Shown here in pieces: positions 34,400 through 46,780 of a stretch of DNA of 64,000 bases. Each line of letters opens with the position of its first letter. The first letter of the stretch is position 1. The DNA is taken from positions 106,826,001 through 106,890,000 of the forward strand of contig OZ231126.1 in the NCBI GenBank assembly GCA_965153355.1. The letters are read 5' to 3'. The translations under genes and the position numbers were made by a program. The notes under the pieces are model-generated. The model was not told the DNA's origin. It saw nothing but the letters and a program-made list of their open reading frames with translations, and did no database searches. The DNA is from Flaccisagitta enflata. Lineage: Eukaryota; Chaetognatha; Sagittoidea; Aphragmophora.

Positions 34400-35917
34400 A
34401 TTTACCGCACACAAACGTCCCCTCCAAAGGAGGTAGCAAAATGATACCAACCAAAAATGACAATATCCTCCGAACAGACTGATCAGTAAAACAATATAGT
34501 TGAGAATATGTTCGTCCAAAACATAAAAATATATGAAGAAATAGTCACATAAATGAAAGAATACAACATTGAATAGAATATTGAAAAATAAAATAGAAAT
34601 ATAGTCTCGTATTTTGTGATTTCAACTGTAAGTTACAGGTAGACAAACTGACTGACTGACCAATGGACAAACAGACACAGCCTCTCTAGGTTTGCGAGAA
34701 TACAAATAAACGCTAACAAAACTAATGGAAAATTGAAGTAACAGATTTAAAAGATAAGCTCAAAAAGGAAACAGTCGCGTGACGCATCTCTCACAATTAG
34801 TCTAAGATTGTCAAAAAAAAAAAACGCTTAAAAAATACCAACAAAATGTCTAAAGACAACGAAAAGTAGAAATTGATAAAATGCCAAAATGTTAAAAGAT
34901 GTATACAAAGAGATATCAAAAATGTTCACAGTGTTAAAAACATGCCTAAAATGTTATGAATGGATGGATGGACAGACTGACAGACCAACAAGCAAAGTCG
35001 CGCGCACATGACCAAAAATAGAGAATGACTTATAAATGATTCGGCCAAAGTGCTAGAAATAAAAGAAACAAAAACAAAATTTTCAAACACGGGCTCCTAA
35101 TCGAAAATCGAAAATTAAGACACATTGAAGGGTACCAGATGGATCCTCATGCACCTCAAATACACAAAATATCTTTATATATACAATGTTATTCTTTAAA
35201 ATCTATATAGACATACAATATGATATTTATAAAATATTTCATAAACAGGATTAGAAATACAAATACAAAACATCTATATTTCATAAGTCAATGGAAACAA
35301 AACTTGTAATAGAATTTCATGTATTCAATTACCCTACTTTTCATCCTGAATAAATCCAGTTTTCTTAAGAGACAAAATCGATTGGTTTCATGTCAAAAAC
35401 ACTCATACATACCATACAAGTCCCACCCTTACTTGGTAAACATAAATAAGTAAAAATATATTACCTATCTAATTTATGAACAAAAGGGCATTTATTTTCC
35501 ATATTTCTAACATAGTTTTATTTTCTACAAAACAAAACTTTGAAACAAAATATCATCAATTAAAAATATTCATATTGTTTTTAATCAGGAAATAGAAACC
35601 TCCAAATCTTTCAATGGATAACAAATCTCCTTCACTTTGCAACCTTGTCTTATGATCAAACTTTGTCGAATCGACAAAAGACTGGCAAACAAAAACGGAC
35701 ACCCAAGCTATAGGCTCAATATTTTTCATCCATTAGGGTGTTACACAAATCTAAATACATGTAAAACCATACAATAACTTAATATCTATTACAAAAATAG
35801 ATATGAAAATATGTTTTGATAACAAGCATAACTTATAGTGTTAATAAAATACTGATATGAAATAAAACACAAAAAAAAAAAAAAACATATTCATGTCATG
35901 CATGTTTCCTCCTTTGC
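34400..35917. other. AT-rich interior of the LTR candidate, no gene
   Basis: No ORF of note. A possible decayed family-1 fragment spans 34775-35010 (AGTCGCGTGACGCATC at the left, CAGACTGACAGACC then AGTCGCGCGC at the right). Confidence 0.5.
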
Positions 35918-36742
35918 TCATTCCACCTTAGCTTTAGGACAACCTAGGCTAAAGTGCTTCACATTTCCAGTCTTTCCCCTACAATAGCTGCAAAACTGTT
36001 GGGGGCAAGAGATGGCATGGTGAAACCCTTTCATACAGTTATAACACTGCCCTTTGGACAAACCCCTCTTTTGGGCTATCCTAAAATAGTTTGTAGAAAC
36101 TATTAATGCCTGAGCCTTATTTTTAGCTTTAGTCTCCATTCTAGCCTCCTCCTTCCTCTCCTTAAATTTTGTGCTAAGCTGCAAAGTTTCAACCAAACTG
36201 CTTGCATATTTTACCAAGCCCCAAAATCCGTAGATAGTGAGATCAGCCCTCAAAAGAGTCTCCCTCACATCTTCCTCTGTTATTCCAGAGATAAATTTGA
36301 GCTTTTCCATCTCTAAATCAAGCCCAATCTTCTCGCATAAAACACTTAGTCTTTTGGCAAAGTCCAAAATGGTTCTTTCACCTTGAACCAGGTTTCTGTA
36401 TTCCAAACTTAATGTTGAATTGCTTGCTGGATATAATGTTTTGAAAAGCAAATCAAAAAGTTCATGTAAATCATGACAACTTTCAAGGGACTCACCATGG
36501 GCATACTTTTTAACTTCTTTACTCATGTGTAGAAACGCAATCTTTATTTTATCCTTTGGACTAAAATCTTCATATAAATCAATTATAGAATTTTTCAAAC
36601 TCTTCTCTTCCTCCAAGTAGGAAACTATATCATCTGAACTTTCCAAGCAAACATTGATAACCTTCCTTGACTGAATTAGTTCCTTCAAAGTTGCCTCATG
36701 ATTGTTTAAATCTGACATTTTCTGATCAAAATTCTTAATCAT
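35918..36742 (-). CDS. LTR-retrotransposon Gag protein, 274 aa
   Basis: Gag packages element RNA in cytoplasmic particles. The frame starts at ATG (36742), 290 bp inside the 5' LTR. Residues of about 20 to 190 are a helical capsid-like region (LEYRNLVQGERTILDFAKRL and GITEEDVRETLL are typical of retrotransposon Gag). A basic linker follows, then a CCHC zinc knuckle CYNCMKGFHHAISC and a second Cys/His motif (CSYC..HFSLGC). The frame ends there, and no protease or RT follows in any frame. The absence of pol suggests the element depends on enzymes supplied in trans, or that pol was lost. The frame itself is uninterrupted. Confidence 0.82.
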   Translation of the reverse strand: MIKNFDQKMSDLNNHEATLKELIQSRKVINVCLESSDDIVSYLEEEKSLKNSIIDLYEDFSPKDKIKIAFLHMSKEVKKYAHGESLESCHDLHELFDLLFKTLYPASNSTLSLEYRNLVQGERTILDFAKRLSVLCEKIGLDLEMEKLKFISGITEEDVRETLLRADLTIYGFWGLVKYASSLVETLQLSTKFKERKEEARMETKAKNKAQALIVSTNYFRIAQKRGLSKGQCYNCMKGFHHAISCPQQFCSYCRGKTGNVKHFSLGCPKAKVE

Positions 36743-37013
36743 ATAAAGATATTACCTTACACCTAACCTGCTCTAAAAAAATTACATTTTTTTTCTCTTC
36801 TGGACCACCCTACTTGCACTCACCTTCAAACAGCAGCGAAAACTAATTTAAACTGAGTTGTTCATAAAATCTTATAGACGGGTTGAAACAAAACACACAC
36901 AAAAAATGACGAGAAAAGGAAATAAAGCCAGAGAGAAATTTGTAGCAGTTTTCATTAAAGGCAACAATTGGCGCCTAATCAACAGGTGTATCTCTTCGGG
37001 GGAACATGGGATG

Positions 37014-37031
37014 AATCACACTAAGCCACCA
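37014..37031 (-). promoter_or_regulatory. Primer-binding-site candidate
   Basis: On the minus strand TGGTGGCTTAGTGTGATT directly follows the LTR end (...TTTACA). It begins with TGG as expected for pairing to a tRNA 3' CCA. I cannot assign the tRNA. Confidence 0.5.
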
Positions 37032-37381
37032 TGTAAAGACAAGGCAATTCTTTGTTTTCTAATCAAAGACTTGCTATGTCTTTAGCATGACAACTACGTA
37101 GCTTCAACCAATGAAACCTTCAAAGTAATACACTTATTAATTTCTTGTTACTTTTATTTCAACTACTAAGAACAGAGTTAATCCAACGACGGGACAAGAA
37201 AGAGTCCAAAGCACATTCTCTCCAAATCTATCCTCGGGAAATTTCTGTATACTTTGAACCTCAACAATTATCTGCATACGTGAAAGAAATCTTGCTCATA
37301 AGTTCCACGCTGGAACTTTTATGAAATAAGAATGATTGATGAAATATCTTTCATAGTCTGCGATACCCCTCTATATTTACA
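37032..37381 (-). repeat. LTR copy (5' LTR), 350 bp
   Basis: Near-identical to 22574-22921 in the same orientation. Adjacent to the primer-site candidate and upstream of gag. Confidence 0.82.
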
Positions 37382-37627
37382 ACACACACACGCACACACT
37401 TACACATTCTCACTGCACAACCTTTATGTTAATTGACTCATGCATCTTTAAAAAAAGGGAGGTCATTCTTCCTAGTACAGACAGTTGTATGTACTTTCTT
37501 TTTTGGGGGGGGGGTGCTGGGGGAGGGGGGGGTCATACAGGGACAAGACAAGACGAGAGCTCAAGCGTGTCTTTTTTTTAAAGTATGATATTTTTGGGAG
37601 GTCAAAGAGAAATGTTCTTCTCATTTT

Positions 37628-38430
37628 AGTCGTGTGCTACGCGACTCTACACTCCGCTTTGTCTGTCTGTCCCCTTTCTACATTTTTTCAGCATTTAAGG
37701 CCGTATCTACATTTTTGCATATTGCTTCTGCCCAAATGCTTGGGCAGTCCTTTTTTGGGCAGCGGCCCAACAGGTGATGTAGTCCTGTAGAACACAGGGG
37801 GAATCTGTCTGTCCGTATATACGTCCGTAGGTATGTCCGTACGTCCGTATGTCCACTCCCCCCCGCCCCATTCTCAGGGCTTTGTCTCCTTTGGGGCCTA
37901 TTCTGCCAAATAGCCCAAAATCAAGCAATATGGCCCAAATCTAAGCAAAATGGCCCATAATCAAGCAAAATGAATCAAATCTGGCCAGAAAACTACATTT
38001 CAGGCCTGAGGTCCACCATTTTGGCCCCTTAGATCTATAATGTGGCCTCTGACACCTACATTCCGACCAGATTTGGGCCATTATGCTTGGATTTGGGCCA
38101 TTTTTCTTTGATTTTGACCATATTGCTTGCATTTGGGCTATTTGACAGAATTTGGGTCAGAATAGGCCACAAAGGGCACAAAGCCCTGCAGATGGGGCGG
38201 AAGGGGGGACAAACAGACGGACGAATGTATGGACAGACAGATTCCCCCTGTGTTCTACAGGACATCCTCCCCTTCGGGGCCACCGCCCTGCTCCCCCTCA
38301 ACTTAAATCACACACTACTCAAGCAGGGCACAGGTACCGCTGACCATTTACTACCTTTGGGCTGCTATTAATCACTGCCCCTACCCACCCGTATGCAACT
38401 TGGGAAGCCGTGTATCTGGCCCTGTTTTCT
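37628..38430. mobile_element. Cluster of family-1 and family-3 hairpin elements
   Basis: A hairpin AGTCGTGTGCTACGCGACT lies at 37628-37646 with CTACACTCCGCTTTGTC. A family-3 core follows at 37735-37795 with CTGTCCGTA repeats. The middle, about 37905-38150, has short 'ggcccaaatcaagcaaaatg' type repeats in both orientations. A second, inverted family-3 core is at 38240-38350. A family-1 distal end ('actgcccctacccacccg...gccgtgtatctggcc') is at 38366-38428. Confidence 0.6.
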
Positions 38431-38695
38431 TCATCTCCTCTGTATTTTTCTTTTTTCTTTTTGTGTATACATGTACGTATTTTGTCTCCATCTTCTCCTT
38501 CTTCTGCTTTACCTTCCTTTTCTTATCTTTCTTCTTCTTCTTTTTCTTCTTTCTCTGTTGTTAATCTTCTTCCCTCACCAACTCACGAGGAACTGCGGGG
38601 TTTTCCTTCTCAGCTTCTTAGTGCTTTTTTTCTTCGACTCCTTCCCCCCAGAACAAAGTCATGGAATTCTCCTAGCAAAAAGGATGCGGACAAAA

Positions 38696-38900
38696 CAAGG
38701 CCGGATACACGGCTACCCAATTCGCGTGCTGGTGGGCTGGAGCTGTGATATTAAAGGCTAACCATGTGTTTGGTCAGATGCTATTATATGCTAAAACCGT
38801 CATTGAATGCCTAAAAAGGTAAACAAGTTAAGTGTGATGGATGGACCGACCGACCAACAAACGGATAGAGCGGGGTGTAGCGTCGCGTAGCACACGACTA
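38696..38900 (-). mobile_element. Family-1 hairpin/(GTCY)n element, complete
   Basis: Starts with the stem-loop GGCCGGATACACGGC (38700-38714) and carries TTCGCGTGCTGG near its left end. It ends with GACCGACCGACC, AGCGGGGTGTAG and the hairpin GTCGCGTAGCACACGAC at 38882-38898. Confidence 0.72.
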
Positions 38901-39303
38901 AGAAAGTATGAAAGGGATAGAAAAAAGGAAAATAAAGAGAGAGAAAAAGAAATGTAAAGAAGAGAGGTGAAAAAGGGGGGAAATAGGAGGGATGGCCGAG
39001 AAAGGAAAATCAAAGAATAAGACTGAAAACGAAGAAAGACAGACAAGATGTGAAAAATGAGGCGCAAGCAAAAAGAGAACACACACACACACACACACAC
39101 CTCTATGAATATGCACACAAAAAAGAGCAAGACAAAAAAGCGAGAAGAGAGAGATCCAAATAAGTAATTTGACTCATCAGTCTCTTTTGCTTAACAGCTG
39201 TCTAACAAAGAGTAAAACGGCAAAGATATAAACACAATATTTATCACCTGTAAGGAAAAGAGAGCCTTTCTTCTGCGCGGAAACGTATGTGACTGAAATC
39301 GAG

Positions 39304-39825
<522 letters not shown>

Positions 39826-40075
39826 AAATATGTTTGCATATCGCCATATGTTGATTTGTCATTTTTCTGCTGGACACTATCCGGATATTTTGAAACACAG
39901 TCAAAGATACAAAATTTTGCAGGAAATATGCGCAACGCATTGGCAGAAATTTTGTTTCAATGTTTTTTTGTTTTAAAAAACTCAAAACACTTTCGCATAC
40001 CTTAGGTAATACCGTTTGTGCTATTGGAAAGTATAGAAATTTTAAATCCTCTAAAATCATTTTAAATTTAATCAT

Positions 40076-40145
40076 TTTAATTATTTAATCATTTTAATCA
40101 TTTTAATCATTTTAATCATTTAATCATTTTAATCATTTTAAATTT
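40076..40145. repeat. Short ATTTTAATC minisatellite
   Basis: Seven or so units of TTTAATCATT, flanked by direct copies of 'cctctaaaatcatttt'. Confidence 0.8.
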
Positions 40146-40252
40146 TAGATCCTCTAAAATCATTTTTCTCTCAGGGGTATCTGAGTATCAACATTTTGCT
40201 CAGTCACGGTATCTCTCGCAGAGTTTAAGTATGGGCCTAGAAAATGATACCC

Positions 40253-40448
40253 CGGTAAGGCCGAATGAATGGCTACCCAAATCGAATGCTTTAGGCAGGG
40301 GTAGTGCTGAAAAAGGCTGACAAGCATTTTGACAAGAGCAGTTATACAAAAACTGCCAATAAACGCATCGTAGGCTAAGTGTTACAGACCAACCGACCGA
40401 CCGATTGACCGACCATCCATCTGACAAAGCGGTCTGCGAACGTGACAA
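40253..40448 (-). mobile_element. Diverged family-1 element
   Basis: Carries AAGGCCGAATGAATGGC at one end, TTTAGGCAGGGG next, then GACCAACCGACCGACCG and a decayed terminal hairpin GGTCTGCGAACGTGAC. Confidence 0.5.
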
Positions 40449-40895
40449 CAAATGTCTAGGTTGTTGTGACTTTGGGTCGCCACAAAGTCAAATAGACACA
40501 AAGTGACAGAATAGCAGGCACACATACCCTTTTATAGTAATGGGGGAAATTAAGACCAAGCTGACGCAATTGAAGGATATCACGACATTTGACGGGGTCA
40601 TTTAGGAATTTAGCACCTGTGGCTGATAACGGTACACTCTCTCGTCAGATGTATCGCGCAATAACATTTAGACGCACTCAGTAAAAGAAACAGACTCAGT
40701 TTCTACAATTGGTTGACGAATCTCCGCGTCGATAAAGAAAAGCCATTCGAGTTTGGTCAGGAATAAGTTGGGGATAAAGACAAATAACGATGAAGACGGA
40801 TTAAATGCGGATTAAATGTAAATAGAATTGACAAGAGTGTAACAATAATCTTCTCTCTTTCTCTTTTATCCTCCTCTTTCTTCTCCTCCTTTTTT

Positions 40896-41194
40896 AGATG
40901 CGTCCGTCAGGAACGTATCTCTATAAGAGGGTCTGTCCATCCGTCCGTCGGTCCGTCGGTCTGTCGGTCCGTCCTTCGGTATGTCCGTTACACAAGTGCA
41001 AAAACCGCGTTTCTTGGCTGTTTTTGGCCAACGTGAGATCCTATACTGAAACAAATAATCAACCAACATGTTTTGAGAGCCACCTTTACTACTAAGTCGT
41101 TTCAACCGTCTGTTCGTCCATCTGTCTCTCCATATATGTCACATGATCAATACATGCAGAGACACAGCCCGGACGCATCGTTGCCCGGTCGGGC
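40896..41194 (+). mobile_element. Family-2 hairpin/(GTCY)n element
   Basis: Begins with AGATGCGTCCGTCAGG then AACGTATCT (hairpin), CTATAAGAGGGTCTGTCC and a GTCC/GTCG tract. Ends with CGGACGCATC (inverted copy of GATGCGTCCG) and the hairpin GCCCGGTCGGGC. Homologous along its length to 45815-46177. Confidence 0.82.
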
Positions 41195-41949
41195 TTGTTT
41201 ATTCATATTTTGAATTTCCTCTCACGTATAGGTTCATGTGCATGCGCGTGCGTCTTTGTGACCGCACGCGCGCCAATCAAAAACGGGTACGCGTGCGCGT
41301 TTACAGCGTTGAAATCGTTCTCGACATATGGAAGTGATTGACAAACGGTTTTCCAGCCTTTTTTAAACCATGAAAACGCAACTCTACAGGTCACTTTTTG
41401 ATTGGCCCTTCCATTCATTAGTCCGTTGGTCCGTTAGTTCATTAGTCCGTCGGTCAGTCCGTATGTTGGTCCGTCTGTCTGTCGCACTGTTTTGGCGGTG
41501 ATAACTAACTTTTACAGCGTACCCCGCCCCAGCCCAACGGCCCACAATCATGAGGGTTCTCCTTATTTTGCCTTAATTCCTCAATTTCATATAAACTCGC
41601 GCACCTTTGAAACCTCCACGCTCGAAACGAAATAATAGAGAGAAAATTCCCTTTCTCTCTCACTCTCTGCGCAGTTTTCCCAGTTTCTCTTTGTCTGTCT
41701 CTCTTTTTTCTTCCACTTGGATGCTTGCTTACCAAGAAACACGGTGTAGAAGAAGAAAGTAAGAAAAAAAAACGACGTTGAGTTTATGAGTCAAAAGGCC
41801 GTAAATTTTATTTCATTTCTTCACGCTTGCCTGGACAATCCGTTTTTCCTTTACTTTTTCCTTTACTTTTTTTTTTCTCTTCTTTATTCTTCATTCACTT
41901 TCACACTCGTAGGGATATGTCATGCTTTTTTTCAACACGTTCTTTTCTC

Positions 41950-41951
41950 TG

Positions 41952-42049
<98 letters not shown>

Positions 42050-42236
42050 TGTCCTGCTTTTTGGCAGCGGCCCCGAAGGGGGCGAAGTCCTTTAGAACAC
42101 AGGGGGAATTTCGTTCGTCCGTTCGTCAGTTAGTTAGTTATCCGACAGACTTAGCGTGAACGTGAGGTAGAGATATGCATAAGTGATAGATAGTTGGTGA
42201 CAGAAGTGACTGAGTGAGACAGATCAATCGCAACCG

Positions 42237-42298
<62 letters not shown>

Positions 42299-42300
42299 GG
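41950..42300. repeat. (CT)n, a family-3 core and (GA)n
   Basis: CT at 41951-42044. A family-3 core is at 42060-42112 (GCAGCGGCCCCGAAGGGGGC..AGAACACAGG) with GTCCGTTCGTC after it. GA is at 42245-42297. CT and GA face each other, so the segment can fold around the family-3 core. Confidence 0.85.
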
Positions 42301-42359
42301 TTGGCACCTGGTCTTTGGAGCTTACGGTCTCCGATGGCGGCGTGGGAAGGTAGAATTGA

Positions 42360-42650
42360 ACATGGCGGCCGCCGCCTCCGCCGCCTCCGTCGCCTCCGCC
42401 GCCCCTGCCGCCTCACTTGCTTCCTCCGTTGTTTGCTACCTTCACCACCATACGCCACTGCACTTGTGCCTCTGCAAAGCCTCTTACCGCTACTGCACAT
42501 TCACCACCTCTTGCCACTACCGCAAATTCACCACCTGTCGTTTATACTACACATTCACCACCTCTTGCCAGCTTCCTCTTGCCACCTATTGCCACCACTG
42601 CACTGCGGCTACCTCTTACCTCGGCCGCCAGCAACAGCGGCGCGCGCAAT
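42360..42650. repeat. GCC-rich then CACCACC/TGCCAC degenerate repeats
   Basis: ATGGCGGCCGCCGCC opens an Ala/Ser-rich frame, followed by degenerate 30-bp units (CACCACCTCTTGCCACTACC). A protein start is possible but all three frames are open, as expected of repeats, so no gene is called. Confidence 0.6.
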
Positions 42651-43320
42651 GAGATTTCTCGACGAGAATCCATTAGCAATCGGTCAAATCCTTTGGCTGA
42701 CCTGATCTGACCTAAACTGGGACTAATAGACGTCATTTCTATTCGAATCGAAATCAACGAACACTCAGTCTGCCCAACAACGACTTCCTTGTCACATTCG
42801 CGCAATCAAAAACACCCGACAATCGGTTCTTTTCTTCTCTTTTTTTACTTTTTCATTTCAATTTATTTACTAAACTTTTGATCATTCTCGTTTGGGTGTC
42901 GCGTTGCATTCTAGCGTCTGTGTGCCGACTCAAGCATCTTCGTTATCATTTCCTGTTCATAACGTTACGAGATCTGATTGATCCTGCCTCACTCAGCCAA
43001 TGACATGAAAGGCAAATCGATTACAAGTAGGACATAAACTCATGAAAATGCCAGAACATGTCCATTCTAATCTGGTCTTGTTTAGCACCGTCTTTAATTC
43101 AGCGCTACGACAACAACATTATAAGCTTGGCATGCCTTTATGAAGCGAAAAGTGCTCAAGTTCATTTCGCCTGTTTATTCATTGTGCATCGTAACATGAA
43201 ATTTATAAATTTTGTTTTCTTTCTTTTTCCCCCATCCATTTTCTTTTTTCATGTTGCCATCTACAATCTACAAACTTGCAAACAAACAGGTAAGCGACAT
43301 TACAAGATACTTTTAAGCCC

Positions 43321-43530
43321 ATGTTTTATAACGATAAAAGAATTGTGAGTAAGTTGATAGATACACCCTCATCCAACTGTCAAAGTGTCCATGACTCATT
43401 TTGTCCACATTGCCATTATCCAAAGAAAACTCGTGTGTGCTTGGACCACCTCAATGATGCAAAGAAAAAGAAAAGTGAATCCTTCAATTTTACAAGGAAA
43501 TGTTTAAAAAGAACAAAGGATCGCATTTAA
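43321..43530 (+). other. Possible exon with a Cys/His motif, low confidence
   Basis: A 69-codon frame ends with stretches that look like protein (HDSFCPHCHYPKKTRVCLDHLND, a CxxC motif, then a lysine-rich tail). The A/T composition and frame are unlike the simple repeats around it. There is a strong donor-like CAG|GTAAGC at 43290 upstream, but the acceptor for this segment is unclear. The family is not recognised. Confidence 0.28.
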
Positions 43531-43632
43531 AGCCTTTTCTTGCTGAAAAAATTTTGACTTGTGACCTTGGTTCCAAAAGTCCTGCTTCTCATCAGCATGA
43601 ATTGGTTTTCTCCTCCTAGTCTCTCTCTTTTT

Positions 43633-43848
43633 AGTCGCGTGCTACGCGACTCTACACCCCGCTTTGTCAGTCTGTCCGTCGGTCCGTCCGTCCGTCGGTC
43701 CGTCCATCCGTCACACTTTATTCTTTTTTTGTTTTTTTTTTTTCAGTATTTGGCCTACCTGCTCCTGCCCAAGTGATCAAGTGACCTCAAATACGGCCCC
43801 TGCCCACCTGCATGCGACTGGGGTAGCCGTGTATCGGCCTTGTTTCTT
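43633..43848 (+). mobile_element. Family-1 hairpin/(GTCY)n element, complete, about 215 bp
   Basis: The best single example. It has terminal hairpin AGTCGCGTGCTACGCGACT, CTACACCCCGCTTTGTC, (GTCC/GTCG)n, a T-rich middle, then CTGCCCACCTGCATGCGACT and the closing hairpin CCGTGTATCGG with CCTTGTTT. Confidence 0.82.
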
Positions 43849-44281
43849 TCACTCTCACGCTTTTCTTTTGCGCTAGTTTGTTTTGTTATGGTTTTTTCTT
43901 TAACATTTGACATCTTTGTCTTGACTTCTGATAGACTTCAAGAAAAATAATCTGAATTTCAAATACGAGATGTGAATTCATGACAATCGACATGACAGGC
44001 TACTTACTGACCCCATGAAACATCTCCACCTTCACCACCACCACCACCACCACCACAGGGAGGCGCTTTTGTTTGTGGAGAAGCCAAACTCGCGCTGCAA
44101 TAAATCCACGGAGAAATGAGCAACTCTCGCGTACAAAAAATGAGGCAACGAGACAATCTTCTCTCGTTCTATCTTCTTTTTGGGCAGTTGCCCCAAAAGG
44201 ATCGATGAGATAGGCTCTCACAGATGTGGAAAATTTTCTCCTTCTCCTCCTCGTTCTCTGCCCCTCCCCCCCCCCCTGATT

Positions 44282-44552
44282 CAGATCCTAGCCTGGAGGC
44301 CCAATTCCCGGTCTCTAGGCCCAAGTCCCAACCTCAAGGCCCTAACCTCATCCTGAAGTCCCAAGTCCCAGCCTCAAGGCCCAAATCTTAGCCTCACGAC
44401 CCAAATCCTAGCCTCAAAGCTTAAATACTAGCCTCAAGCACAAAATCCAACTTCAAGGCCCAAATTTCAGCCCAAAGGCCCAAAGTCCTGCCCTAAGGCC
44501 TCGACCATAATCCTAACGCCTTCATCTCAGCTGAAAGGCCCAAATCCCAATC
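44282..44552. repeat. Minisatellite of about 19-bp CCTCAAGGCCCAAATCCTAG units
   Basis: Fourteen or so diverged units. No frame persists. Confidence 0.8.
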
Positions 44553-44884
44553 ACTAGAAGGAGAAGGAGAAGGAGAAAATTTTTCTTATGTGTGAAAGCA
44601 TAGGCCATCGACTTTGGGGCCGCTGCCCAGCTTACTTCCAACTTCAATCACAACCTACTTAGGCAGGGCATGGGCACCGCTGACCATCTAACACTTCTGC
44701 AACTTGACGGCTTCTGCGTGCAGTCAAGCCAGTCATTTGTTATTCATATAATGATCAACTCGTGAAAGGAAAAGGATGTCATGAAATTTGAAGTCTGTGA
44801 CTGACACTTTGTAAGCTCCAAAGACGGCGCGACCCAGACTTGAAGCGTCAGTGTGTTTTCTGGTAGCGTTGTTAATTCTGCTGC

Positions 44885-45412
44885 CGGTACAAGTTCAAAC
44901 TGGTAGCGATGATGCCGGTAAGGATGATGCCGGTAGCGACGATGCCGGTAAGGATGGTGCCGGTAGCGATGATGACGGTAAGGATGATGCCGGCAGCGAC
45001 AATGTCGGTGAGGATGATTATGGTAGCGATGCTATCGGTAGCAATAATGCCGGTAAAAATGATGCCAGTAGCGATGATGCCGGTAGCGAAGATGCCGGTA
45101 GCAGTGATGTCGGTAAGGATGATGCCGGTAGAGATGATGTCGGTAAGGATGATGCCAGTAGAGATGATGTGGTAGCAATGATGTCTGTAAAGATGATGCC
45201 AGTAGGGATGATGCCGATAGCAATGATGCAGGTAAGGATGATGCCGGTAAGGATGATGCCGGTAGCGATGATGCCGGTAGCGATGATGCCGGTAAGGATG
45301 ATGCCGGTAAGGATGATGCCGGTAGCGATGATGTTGGTAGCGATGATGCCAGTAGCAATGATACCGGGATCGATGATACCAGTTGCAACGATTGTCGGGC
45401 TGTTTGTGCCAA
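44885..45412. repeat. Minisatellite of 15/18-bp GATGATGCCGGTA units
   Basis: About 30 units of GATGATGCCGGTAAG and GATGATGCCGGTAGC. In one frame they read DDAGSDDAGK after a hydrophobic start (44851), in another MMPVRMMPVA. All frames are open because the unit length is a multiple of three, so coding is not implied. Confidence 0.9.
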
Positions 45413-45814
45413 AAGCGTTTTGATTCGGTAGCGATAGTGTTTTTGCTATTGGCAGTGTTTGTGTCAAGAGAGTTGAGGCTGGTCTATAATTTTCCGGTAG
45501 CGATGGTGATGGCAGCGTTGGAACCAAAAACCAAAAGCCTCCAAGCCAGAAATCTAACTGCCGGTAGACATAGAGCAGGTGATGCTAATCGGTTGTTCTG
45601 ATGGTAATGGTTGGTCTCACCTGTGGCGATATTCAAGTTGAATATTTGATGTGAAATTTCTATGTGAATAGCTTTGTGGAATAAAAATCTTATCGCTTAA
45701 ATTATATGCACCTTTTTATCAGTTTTCCCTCTTATGTTGGCGTGAACATAAAGTTTAAGTCTTTCTGTGTGTCAATTTTTCTCCCAAACCGTATTTTCTT
45801 TTCTGTCTGTTTTT

Positions 45815-46177
45815 AGATGCGTCCGTCAGGAACGCATCTCTATAAGAGGGTCTGTCCGTCCGTCCGTCCGTCCGTCCGTCCGTCCGTCCGTCCGTCCGTC
45901 CGTCCGTCCGTCCGTCCGTCCGTCCGTCCGTCCGTCCGTCCGTCCGTCCGTCCGTCCGTCCGTCCGTCCGTAACGCCTGTGCGAAAACCGCGTTTCTCGG
46001 CTGATTTCGGCCACGATGAGATCCTGTACTGAATCTAATGATCAACAAACGTGTTTTGGGAGCCTCATTTACTATTCTTTCGCGTCATCTGTCTGTCCAT
46101 CTTTATCTCCATAAACGTCACATATTTAGTCAATAAACGCAGAGACACAGTCCGGACGCATCGTTGCCCGGTCGGGC
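45815..46177 (+). mobile_element. Family-2 hairpin/(GTCY)n element with a long perfect (GTCC)n tract
   Basis: Starts AGATGCGTCCGTCAGG/AACGCATCT and has about 112 bp of pure GTCC (45857-45970). It continues with AAAACCGCGTTTCTCGGCTG and ends CGGACGCATC plus GCCCGGTCGGGC. The copy at 40896 has the same layout but a short, impure tract. Confidence 0.85.
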
Positions 46178-46238
46178 TTTGTTTTCACATATGGACTTCT
46201 CCCTTGTGATTCACTGTATCGCGACACTTCCCAAGAAC

Positions 46239-46240
<2 letters not shown>

Positions 46241-46301
<61 letters not shown>
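46241..46301. repeat. (GA)n microsatellite
   Basis: About 60 bp of GA. Confidence 0.97.
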
Positions 46302-46306
<5 letters not shown>

Positions 46307-46687
46307 TGGAGAGAGTCAGTAAAAAAACCTCTGCCGACCCGCAAAGTCAGTTTCTCTCATGAGACATGCCCTCGTTTCTTAATCTCAGTTGGGAAAGTGA
46401 ACCAACGTTGACAGGTGGAGCTAAGCGAGGCTAAAAGTCCACCCCCCCCCCCAACAAAAAGAGGCGGCGAGGTTGTGGGTAGTGTGTTTGTGGGTGTGTT
46501 TGTGGGTGTGTTTCATGCATGGGGGTGTTAGGGTATGGGTATGGACCCTAAATAGGTTGACTCGCAAGCGCCTGTGGATATGGAGGTGGCAGGAGGGGAA
46601 AGAGGTAGTCAATCAAAAGGTTACAAAAGGTTACAATCACAGTAGCCACGAAGAAGAAAAGAGAAATGATTGGTAGGAAGGCAGGCA

Positions 46688-46780
46688 ACTTCGGTACGGG
46701 CATAGGTATTGGCCTGGGCATGAGCATAAGCATGGGCATATGCATAGGAATGGGCATGAGTAGAACATGGGCATGGGTAA
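46688..46780. repeat. GGGCAT hexanucleotide repeat, degenerate
   Basis: Units of GGGCATGAGCAT and GGGCATATGCAT. No coding inference. Confidence 0.75.

Noticed and set aside
42242-42652. Arg/Glu- then Ala-rich protein
   Set aside because: Begins in (GA)n and continues in GCC and CACC repeats. Three frames are open.
44851-45423. Acidic DDAG-repeat protein with a signal-peptide-like start
   Set aside because: The start is GTG, the hydrophobic start is made of the same GTAGCG units, and the unit length keeps all frames open. It is better explained as a minisatellite.
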